Shown here: in pieces, positions 43,601 to 55,600 of the stretch
How the letters are laid out: each line of letters begins with the position of its first letter
How positions within the stretch are numbered: the stretch's first letter is position 1
NCBI GenBank assembly: GCA_902702965.1
Contig: CACRXP010000182.1
Span: 897,517 to 961,516 of the forward strand
DNA: 64,000 bases
Direction: 5' to 3'
From: Spirometra erinaceieuropaei
Lineage: Eukaryota > Platyhelminthes > Cestoda > Diphyllobothriidea > Diphyllobothriidae
Position numbers and translations under genes: made by a program
Notes under the pieces: model-generated
Database searches by the model: none
The model's input: only the letters and a program-made list of their open reading frames with translations
What the model was told of the DNA's origin: nothing

Positions 43601-46600
43601 CAGTAGAGCGTCATCAAATTAAGATGACTTTTTTGAAATATGTAAACTTCGCCCCATCAGCGGGAGTTTTGCAGATGAGAGGAGCATTTGTATTTTCACA
43701 CCTTATACTGTCTACGTGATTTTAAACAGAATGGCATTTTAGAGTTGCGAAGATTCCCATTGAAAAATTCAAAAGGCAATTTGGCAAGCGTACGTCTGTT
43801 TCGGTAAGTTCTCTTCAAGTCTGTACAATTTTATGGCTATATATATTGTTGGCGCCTGCCCTACAAGGAGAGGCCGCGAATTCCTGGAAGCAATGCACTC
43901 AGATGAGGCATGCATCAATCGGCATATCGTTCTAGATGCTACGTGCAAATTCCTCAAGGACAAATGGAAGCGAGCGCAGCCAATGCTGAGGGGATGACGA
44001 AATATCATTGACGCGCATTGTCGCAGACTTCGGCCAACCACGGAATCACTTGTTCGGTGCGGTTTAAATAGTTAACTGTTTTTGTACATAACTCAGTAGT
44101 CTGACGACGAGCTGGGGAACCAATTTCGAAGATTTACTAATAAAGCTTTTACTTTTCCCAAAGAACCTATCATCTTCAATTTATATCTCTTGGGATGCCC
44201 GCCTTCCAGCACTTATATATGCAGTATGCTATTACAGAGAAAGACAAGGAGAATGGGATGGCCATTTCTGGCTTATTAGCCATCGTCAGTCAGTCATACC
44301 CAACCCCGAAGTGTGCAACACCCGCACTCGCGACCTGTTATTTAGAAGTCCACGCCTGTAGACACTGGACCACCAGCCCGTTGCCCTGTCGATTTTCGAT
44401 CGGGAATATACAATGGTAGGGGACGCACAGCGATCGTTCTTACGGAAGTCACTCGTTCCGTTGTGCCTTATGGGCGAGTTCGAGCCTCGGGTGTTCCACA
44501 CTTCGGAGTTGGTTATGACTGGCTGACGACGGCTAATACGCCAGGAATGGCCATCCCAGTCTCCCATATCTTTGTCTGTAATAACATGCTGCATATATAT
44601 ATATATATATAATGGCGTTTGAGCAATCAGAATGGCCCATCGAACAAGATACTTTGCGATTCTTTAATGTCTTGGAATTCTATTGGTGATGATGTCAAAG
44701 TATTTAGGGAGTCCTTTGTTTTTTGGCCAAAGAAACGGCGTAAGTTGTTTTCTGTAGTTTTGTGCCATTCGTTAGTTTCTCCTGAGAAGTTATTAGAGTT
44801 CACTGGAACAAATTCACTGACTACCAGAAGCTTAATTGCATTGGAACACCTGTTCATCTGCGGAAGGCACAAACACATAAAATACCCCCATGCGAGGGAC
44901 GAGACATTCTGTCTGCTTGCCGTGCAATGTGCGTTGCTATTTTGTCGCGTTGCTGCACTGACGGTGATATTGTGAGCGTAGGCTCTAAGAGTTGCTTCAG
45001 CGTGACTGTGTGGGGACACTGATTCGTTTCGCGGTCGGTGGGTGTAGCCGCAAGGCTTCTCTGTCCCCCCTCAGTGTCTGCGACGATTTCATTCCAACAA
45101 GCTCAACTGACCTGACCAAGTCAGCGCTATTAAACTTAGTAAGCCAGAGAGAGGTCCAAATGCCGACTGCTGGATACTGCTTCCCGATAATCGTGTCTGC
45201 AGAAAGTAAACTAATGCCAACAAATTTAAAATTAAATGAAACATCCAGCCCCTATTGTCAGCTATTTTGCGGCAACAGGGTTCTTTCCACGCCTTTCTCT
45301 TCGGAGATCTACATTAGACGCAATTGTCCAGTTTAGTGACTTGTTTTCAGCCTGTATTTTCCAAATATCAGAATACCAAAAAACGTGTACTTAAGCATGC
45401 ATGCGAGGGAATGACATCGGGAGTTTTAAATTCCAGAAGCTAAAATCGTCAGGTTATTTAAGTTACTAATCAGAAACGGTCACAATCTAACAGTTAGTAA
45501 ACCCTCTGCGCCAGGTCATCATCGGTGAGAATGGAACTCTGAACCTCAAGGGCAAAATAACCCGCCCGTATTACCTCTCACAGTCGAACCAGGTCGATAA
45601 ACGAAATTCTCAAATGTTTTCCACAAATCTCGATGCCGACTAACAAGAAGCGAGTCCGTAGTGGAGTCGTGAAATGTGTAGCTTCTGAATCTCTCTGACC
45701 CGTCGTCCTCTCCACAACTGTCTCCGCCTGCAGCTGGAGTAGGTAGGCAGGGGAAGGAATACGAGCCGTCCATTCGCCTGTAAATACCTCACTTTGTGAG
45801 CATTTACAAATATTGTCTGTGAAGTGGTGTGTTACCATTCGGAGTCAAAAATTAAGCACGTATTATAGTGACCCTACTTCGGCGTCGGATGCCTTTCTGC
45901 GTCTCTCTCTCTCTCTCTCGAGGATATTTGCTCATACGTACTAGCAACAGTCTTCTATCTGACATTCTGAGACCCTACGGGATGCTCCCATAGTGTCTGG
46001 TGAAACGCTAAAACCGGGAGGTTTTCGGTCAGTCCCAGCAATCCGAGCCAGACAATCAGTTTAAAAACTGAGTCAGATATGCACTCGCACCGGACACTCG
46101 GATTCCGGCCTCGGACGTACACCGATGCCTGCTATGAGGACGTCCGGCATGCACATCTCCCGCCCGGTTCCCAGTTTGTACATTTCAGTTCGGTTTACTG
46201 GAGGGAAATTTGAGTTCGCATCTTTGAATTACAGCTTATTGTCCGTGTTTCACATGCAGCATTCTCTACCGGCGTCAAACTATATTTTCCCCTACCGGCG
46301 ACCTGACTTGAAGGTAGGGGTGGATATGGTCTGCCTACTGCTTTGGCCATCGTAAAAATACCTCCACAGGCAACAATTCTTTTGACAAGTCACAAAAGCT
46401 GCATGTCTCTCGTCCAACTCTATTGCCCCTACCAGCGACCTGGCTTGAAGATAGGAGTAGATAGTTTCTGCCCACTGCTTTGGCCATCGTAACAATATCT
46501 CCACAGGCAACATTCCTTTTGACAACTGATGAACGCAGCACGTCTTTCGCATTTTTTAACATTCGAATTCCTTATTGGGGGAGGCTCATTCATAAGTTGA

Positions 46601-49600
46601 TATATACCCTAGGCTTCGTATTTTTAGACAAGCAGGAGTTAATGTCAGAATGACAAACAAATTTCCTCTCTTGCCAGCAGACGAAACACGCCGGGTTTTA
46701 CTTCTTAATGATCACTTTGACCCGATTTTTACGAGCCAGTGAAAATGCCGTCCAAATTTTAAAGATAAAAAGTGTTTTCTTTTTGATGGCTCAGTTAAGT
46801 ACTATCGTTCGCTAGGACAAATTGTCTTGCGCAGGTCGGTCAGAAAGTATAAAACTGTAGACAGTCTTAACAGTTTGTTAAAGATTTCGGAGCGCCTTAT
46901 GCAAAACCATGTAAACTTAGTGAATCTTACGTCTTGAACGTTGCGTAGGAGTCTGACCGCAGTGTCGACGGAAGGTGGGTGAATTTCCCGCGAACCTCCG
47001 TAAACGGCTTGGTAAGTGATCAGGATAATGTCCATCAGTCTTTCCTATGAGAGAAAAGTTGGCATTTACAATGTAATATTAATGCCGCTGGTCTTCCGAA
47101 AAACTAAATTAACTGAAAATACATTCTGCCGCAGCTCAGAGGACAGGTTTCTGAGGCTTTTGCGAATTATCATGCTTTTTAGCTGATGTACTTCATCCTC
47201 TGCTTGTTTGGGCGCTAAGAGAATGGGCTCAACTTTCAACCGTCTGAGAGCTTTCATATACAGAGGTTTATTGGCAGCTTTCAGATAATTTTACTTCGAC
47301 CTAACTGGGGAAAGATCGGTGCCTTGGCAGGGTTCAAACCCACGACGACAAGGGGAGGCTTGAGTACATCCAACGCTCAAACCATCTGACCTACGAGGCC
47401 CCACCGGACGATGCGAGTTTAATCACATTTGGCCCAAGTTTACACGCCAAAACTACCGCAACGTCTGGAATCCACCATATCTGATGCTGTTAACTGACTG
47501 CCCGAGCAGGATTTCCTAAGCAGGATTTCAAATAGCTGTCTGTGGATGCCGCAGAATATACCAGTCTTCAGTGTGAACTTTCTTCTGTGCTGTCGAACAG
47601 TGGGACTAGAAATGACTTTCAGAATAAAATTATCAAAATTTCAGCCGAATATTGAGAAGTAGAATATTCATCATTTATTTCAAAAATCACAAACTGTTCC
47701 CTTTACTTTGAGTAAATCCTTCTAAGCAGACCTTTTCGAGCATGGTCCGAAATTTGATATGAATAGTTGAGCTGAAATCCATCAGACACTGCGGAATAAC
47801 CGCATACTCACAAACCGCCAACAGACAGACCTTTTTGACTATTATGAATAGTGAAACCATCTTCCAGAATTTGTCGGGGCTGAATAATATCCGCTACTAT
47901 ATCTTAAACAGTAGGTTGAATTGTGTCATTTACTGAAAGCGACATACCGGTATGTGGTCAACCCGGCAGTCAAACAGTCTGCGCATGCGCGCTCTAAAGT
48001 CCAGAGGCAACTTCGTGTCAAAACAGTCCTCATTACGGAGAACTGGATAACGTCTGATAAAGGCCAGATTGGGTCGTGCTCTCTGCCGGTCCTTGATCGA
48101 GTTTGTGGAAGCATCGTCCGAAGCATTCAGTTTAGTGGTGAGACCAGAAACATTCATATTTGAGCCCGCCTCATCCAGGATAGTCCAGAAGGTGTTTTGC
48201 GAAATTAGGCCAGCATTGTAGGCCTGCGAACGAAAAAAGATCGACATTCAAAGAGACACATATTGCCTTCAACATCTACATTTGGAGTACGGATGGGAGA
48301 AAGTTGGTATTCTTCCCTTAAAACATTCGTAGAAGTTGTCACTAAACCCCTAAAAAACTTATGGACTGCGAAAAAAGCAATGTACTCGCTAAATTCTTTC
48401 GCATATTTAGTTATGCATAAATAAACCTAGCAATTAAGCAGGCAATGGACGTGGAATGACTTCACCGATTCAAGAGTCTTCATGTCTGGCCCCAAACTCG
48501 ATGTGATGCCTTAACTCTAAGTTCAATTTCTTTCAGAAAAAAGTTTGAGTTCGCTTTGAACACTGGTGTTATGTTAGAGGCAGCATGAGGAGCAATGAGG
48601 TACACTGGGAAGTGTCAATTTCCTCGCAATTGCGCCCTACTAACGATGTGAACAAATAGCTTTATATGTGAAGTGTTGTTGTCTTGGTTTTAATAAAATG
48701 ATTGACTTTTGGCATGTAATCAAACTCTGAAGTCAAAAGTATTTAAAGTTCCTTAAAAACATGATGCTAGTTAGCATTATTTATTAAAATCTTTCCCGTT
48801 AAACGAAGAACTATTTAGTTCGGCCAGAGCGAAACTCGAGACTCCAGTCCTACTCCCTCTGCTTCTGAAATCAGTAAGGGGCAAAATACACTCTCTCATA
48901 AACTACGCCACTGCCACACGTCCGCAGTGGCTCAAATGTCCACTGGCGTCAACAACTGTACAATAACTCAAGCTGAGCCGACTTCCAACTGGTAGTTGGG
49001 TGACCTCTTGTCACCTGATACTCCGTCCCATTTTCTCGTATCCGTTGACACCTCGACACTATCTACTTAACTGCCCTCTTGTCATCTGGTAACCTTAAAT
49101 TACGCGATACCTTCCCTTCCACTCATTCTCTTGCCGCTAGCAGTTCGTCTATATCCAAACTGGGAGCCCATCATTATTGCATCTTTCATCCACGCCCAAT
49201 CTTCTTTCTATCGTATCTGTATGGATATGCACGTTAGGGTGTTTTAAAAATCACATTCAGCATACGCTAGGCTGACCGCATCTTCAACCGTTACGGCAGC
49301 ACACGTCCGGTGTCTCCTCTTGGCAAAATAGCTCGTGGACTGCCTCTCGCAGGATCTTTGACTGGTCAACCGGTCTATGCCTACAGATTATCCACTGCTT
49401 TAGTGTTAAAAGTGCCTTTATTAGCATTGTTGAGAATTTACGTGAGTATTATTTTCTACTTTGTGCATTTGAGTAGTTTGTATTTCTAAGTTTCAGCAAC
49501 CAGCGCACAGCATGTGTTTTGTTAGATGAAAGGGGATTAAGGCTATGGCTAGGACGACGGTTAACGTTAAGGTAAGATAAGAATTATTGTTAGAATTATT

Positions 49601-52600
49601 CTCATAGGTAAGCGTACCCCTAGCCTTAACTCCACCATGACCCCACTCCTGACCCGAACTCCAACTTAGATCTTTACCCTATCCTCGAATCTAATCCCAA
49701 CGCTAGTTGTGATCCGTACCCTAATCCTAGTCCTAAAACTTACTTCTATTTAACCCTAACCGCAAAATTACCCCGTAGCAAGCTGGAAATCCAAATTAGT
49801 CAACTGAACGGCGTAACAAGGTGATAACACGAACAGCTCGCAAATTATAATGTTTGATCACTTCAAGACTGGATGAACCCAATGCAAAGGATATATATGA
49901 TGGCGAATTCAGCTCCCGGAAAGTGTATTCTTGACTTTGATCCTATACAAAGGACTGGCTTGTGGTTTTAAGATTATATCTTACGGATTTAACGCCTGGC
50001 AAAAGCGAAATCAACTGACCTCGTTGCACTGATTCTAAAGCAGGCAAAGCAGTATAAATTGCTGGATTTGCTGCATGATGCGATCAAAATCCAAAACAAG
50101 ACTGCATTTGTGCCAACTTGCCGTAGTGCATTCCTGAGAAATAACAGGCCCTCTCACCGTTATGTGTTTTTATTTTGGGACAATAAAATTTGTCTCAGGC
50201 AATACTTATTTCACTGTCCTATTGTACGCAACCGTGTTAAGACATTGCTATTACTGTGGCATTCTTTGGCATTTTGTAATTTGCACTCTATGGACTATCA
50301 TAAATATTTCAACTCAGGTTAGTCTAGACTACTCCCAACTCTTATCCCTGCTGAAACAGTCGATGCCACCCAAGATATCAACTTTCTTCAGACTGTTCTT
50401 CGAAAGTGAACGAACCCAGTGAAAATACAATCAGGGCCATCTTTTGTGGACTTCACGTGATGTCAACGAATGCAGTGGATTGCATGTACCGGGAATGTGT
50501 CTGCAATGTTAATTGTTAACCGATGTGCACTATTAAAAGCACGTTTCAGAAAAGCATTGAAAATGGGGAAGGGGAGGAGGGAGGGAATTCTACCAGCATA
50601 TTATGTTTATGTTTTGTCACGGCTGCTTTCAGCCTTATTTGCTTATTTCATCTAGTTGTGCAGGTCTGATTATGAATTATCGGAAGATGAATATGGACAC
50701 TCGACACTACATTTCTCAGTTCACACAACAGTGGGGGAGTGTGAGTTTGTGTATCAACGCTGACTTCAGGCTTCTGCAAACCAAACGGTTATTCACGTTA
50801 AGTTATGAAAAGACCAATTAAACTCGGCATGAGTGTTGTTGCAAAACGTTGCAACCTACCTGCGCCACGATGTCCTCCACATCAGGAGACATCGTATGCA
50901 GGAATACTGTCTGGGGAATCTTGTGAGCCATCCAGACGGTGAAGACGTGATCCAAATCAAAGGCAGTGCTTCGTCTGTTCTGGGGTCCGTTGTCTCTGGA
51001 AGTATTGCGGCGGAATGTAACCACCGGGATGCCGCCTCTGGGATCGGTGGGTTTTCGGTGGTTCCAGGAGTCAAGAATAACATCTGCGGTTTCTCAAATT
51101 CAAAAAAAACCTCAAAGGATCTACACAGTTAATATGACGTTTAGTATCGGGTTAAGGGTGCTTTTAATTTTGCAAATGTACCAAAGACTTGCCAGCTGAC
51201 AAAAGCGGTTACAATGATCGTGTCGAGTTAAAAGAATCAGAAATAATTTCGAATCTGAGGTGGGTAGGATTTTCTTAACGCGATTCTGGGCTTAAGTGAC
51301 CCTTTCACCGCGCCGCGTGGGCATCAGCGTTTACGTTTAAAAATCACACTTACAGGAGATGAGTTCCCAATGCTGTAATTTACTCCTGAAACTGTTTTAG
51401 TTTAACAAGAAGTGAATTCGTGAATTTCATGACTACACTTAGTAGGTATGTGTGGAGGAAGGATCCTTATGAACGTTTCTGGCATGTTTGCTGTCCCCAG
51501 GATGTCACATCCTTACTCATCGGCCTAGTCGGTCACATGCGAATTCATCGAACGGAGACTGATGTACTAGAGTCTGGAGCCCACACCATCACAGATTCCC
51601 CCTGCCAATAGAAGCGAAGAGACGAGTCCCAGGAAGCAGTTTTGAAGAAGGAGACACGATCGCTGGGACAAGAGCTTTATTAGCCTGACGTTTAGGATTC
51701 CTGCTCGAATCCAGCATCAGAGACAAAAAGCAGATGCGGGTGGTTCATGCACAAGGGGCTGCAGCATTTATAAGATGCAGTCACCATGCTACTGCATACT
51801 TATGAATGTTTGCGGCTGCCCCCCCCTCATCAGGGATCGTATGCGGGCTAACTCATGAAATGTCAACCGAAATTCTGAAATTCGTTTTCGTTTCGAAAAG
51901 TTTAGTTATATAGGGTTGTAAAACTGGTCAGACTGCAACAGAAATCTATAATACTTCAGATTTCTCAGTATGTCGGCTTCGGAATGAACTTCTTCCCGGC
52001 TGCATGCAAAAACCACACGCTATAAAAAACGGCTATTTAATTAGCTTGAGCTTTTCTCATTGATTTTCGATGCCCCTAAATTTCCAATGATATTTCATGG
52101 AAAGCATGCATAAAAATATTCATTCTATTGCTCATTCGGTGGATAATTACGTCTTCTTCCAATCTTATACTCGAAGGAGTGACATAGTTCGGTTTTCAAA
52201 AACTTTGTCAATTCCCGAATGATTTTAAACTCAACCTGCCGTTACACTTAGACTCTGGGTTTCCGAACTACAAGCCATGTATTTTCCGCGTATGGAAAAC
52301 CCCACATTAGTCTACGGTAATAAAGGGGACCATATAGGGTTTATACAATTTAGCAGTGGATTTGATCCATATTGATAACTGTACAAGCCACATTGGTAAA
52401 TGCAGAGACATGAGGATTTGTGAACGAACATTTCACGGTATTTAAAAGTCCAACAATTGGAAACTTTCGATAAATTCTCGCCAGGCCTATACATTAATAT
52501 GATTACTAATAATGCTGTAGCTCTGGTTTGGGGGAAGGAGCGGGAGAGTGGAACATCAAAATTCCAGTCAACGCCGGACGGATGGTGGACACCAGGGACT

Positions 52601-55600
52601 GTAGTTATATGCGGGTGGGTGGCTTGGTGGCCTTGGGCCATGGCACACGGGGGACCTGTATGAAGTTCTGCTGTGCGGATAGGACCGATTTGCGTAACCT
52701 GATTGCAGCCGACTCTGCCGTAGCCAAAAGTCATTGCCCCAGTCGTTCCGCGCAGCTTGGCAGAACCCTGTAAATTACTCGGAAGGCCTCTCTAGCGTCT
52801 ACAGGGTGGTCTGTGGCTACCATGGGCGCCTGGATGTATCTGTTGATGTTCTTTACTTTACTCTTTCCTAATCATACTGGAAAATGTTCTCTCATCCTTT
52901 TGGACAAACGCCGGCTCGTACGATGCACGGAGCAAAAAATGGTGCGTGAAATTCAACGTCAAAGAATGTGCAGTAATGCACGTAGTATCACCGAGGCGAA
53001 GAATAAATGCACCCTCGCGACAGTACCTCCTGGACAATCAGCCAATTAAAACCCTAGATGTGCAAAAAGACCTTGGCGTATTCATTAAAGACGACCTAAG
53101 TGTCGCAGAGAGAGCAATGTCAGCCATGAATGCGATACAAGGAAAGCTTACTACCTTGAATGCAGATGTCTCTGGCAAGGTATATGGGACAGTTATTTGG
53201 CCGCCCCTTGGATATGCGGTACAGGCTTTGGCGGCCGTGGCTTCGGAAGGATACAGATATCCTCGAAGGTGTACAACGACGTGCTACAAAGGCTGTTCAC
53301 TAACTCAAAAATTTTACGCACGATCAGCGCCGACGACCTTGAACCTCTATCCCCCCACTACATTCCAGATGCTAAGAGGACTTGATCTGGATGTCGACTG
53401 GGAAACTCTTTTTGAAATGGCACTAAAGACTAGTCTCAGATGACACGATTGCCAGCTTAAAAAGGAAGTGTGCCACACAAATCACCGTTCCTCCTTTTTC
53501 TCATAGAGGGTCATTCGCCAATGGAGTTCTTTGCTGACGTATGTTTTTAAGAGAAATCTGGGTAATCACCTGTTAAAAGGTAACCCGAACTCCCCAAGCC
53601 TGGTCTAGGTGGTTATTGAAATGACTATAAACATACTACTAACATGAATTCAATAGGTCATTTTTTGACTCAGATGAAAATTTTCGCAGTGCGAATGCAG
53701 TGAACGATTTTATCGCCAGTATTTCGTAAATGCATCACCTTTTCGCATCTAGGTTCCAACATAAGATTTATGCATTCTGTACATTAAAAACGCGTGCAAA
53801 ACGTATGCACTTTAACTTTTTCATTCACACTTGTATCGTTTAAATGGCGTTTTTAGGGGCTTCTGTCATTTACTCCAAATATACTGACTGATGTTGACTG
53901 ATTCTGCCCTCATAGGAGCAGGTGAAAAATTGAATACACTTAGAAGTGGTCTGGGTTCTTTATTGTCCTCTCCGTATGGGATGGAGCTGGTGGAGAACAG
54001 TACACGGGTGTCAGCTACTGAAAAGATCCTTGTTACAGCTTGAGGTAGGCGTCTGCTTAAAAGTTTACTTGGCACCTCCCCTTGAAATGGGACCATAATA
54101 AAAAACCCTTCCTTTCTTGCCGTCCGCATTGGAGAGTACGGTGGTCTTTTGCCAATGTTCATAGCAATGAATTGATTAGAGTATCCAATCTGGCGAAAAA
54201 GACTTTCGATAATCTTAAGCTCTTTCACAATGGCATCAGCCGGGTAGATTCTTCTTACCCTTTTTCTCAAACAGCGGACTAAACTAAGTTTTAGGCTGTG
54301 CAAACCGGTTCTGTCTGCACAGATGGTCTTTATATAGTTTCCACAGCTGCCATGGCTCAAAGCCACCATGCCAGCAGTCCCCGGTGTCTACCTTCCCCCT
54401 GGTACTGAGTGGAATCTTGATGTTTCACTCTCCCCCCCCCAAATTACCCACTTGCCTGCGCCTTGTAATTTACTATTTCGGTAGCAACATGAATGTGCAG
54501 GCCTGAAGAGGATCGATCGAAGGCAGACATATGCCCCCCAAATTGCTTTTGGAAGTTTCCAATGAAAATTTCCCCCAGTAATGCAGAATCCTACCGTGTA
54601 GTTGATTTTCTTGCATTAGATGCACGGCGTCTGTGCCAGATTCCCGATGGAAGTAGGAATGCAGGAAGTTGTCCTCATAGGCCGCCGGATAGCTTAACCA
54701 GAGGGTATTGTTGTCAATGAAAGAGACCTGACCGTCTGGCTGATATGGGCAGGCGGAGGTCGTCAGATGCACATGCGGAATGCCAAAACGCCCGGCGTAC
54801 TCACCAACGTGCAGGGCGTTGCCGCAGGCCGTGAGAGAAATGGTCAGATTGAACTGGTGCAGCCGTAGGAGTGCGGCTAAAATGGATTGAATACGGGGTG
54901 AAACACCAGGGTTGGGCTCCTATAAAAATATTTGAATTCACAAGGTCATCAAAAAGCAATGAGGCGAAGTGGTACCACTTAAAGAGTCTTTTTTACAGAA
55001 TTTAGCGGTCGACATGGAGCTCATGCGAAAGCCGGCATCCCGTAGTGACTGTACTATCTTGGTATTATGTTGAGGATAATTGGTATCACAACCCTGCCCA
55101 GGTAATCTGTTTGAAGTGAAGACGCATTTCAGAACCTCGGTTATCATTTCATATGATAGAACATCTGCTGTAGATTGAATACGAGGTGAAACCCCAGGTA
55201 GGGCTTCTAGCCATTCTGAAGGTAATATAGACACATTCGCCAACAATCTCCACAGTCATGTGGAAACTGAAGGCCGTTTTCCTATCCTATTGGCCGATAA
55301 AGTCATTTGTTGCTGCTAACTGATAAATTTGCTACTGTGTCCGCGCCAGCTGTGGAAGCGAAATTGCACTGGGTGAAAAATGTCCTTTTCTCCTTAAGAA
55401 CCCCTGCGTTTTATCTTCGGTTGAAAGTCTTCTTCATCATTTATCACCCTGACAAGAAGATATACCATTTAACTGGTACATTTGCCGGAAAAGTTCTTCA
55501 TTCGAAACTAACTTAGAAGTGCCTAGGCAGTAAAAATTAATTGTTCCTTTTGACAAATGTAATCAAATGTAATCTTGCACCATGATTAACCAATTAGAAT

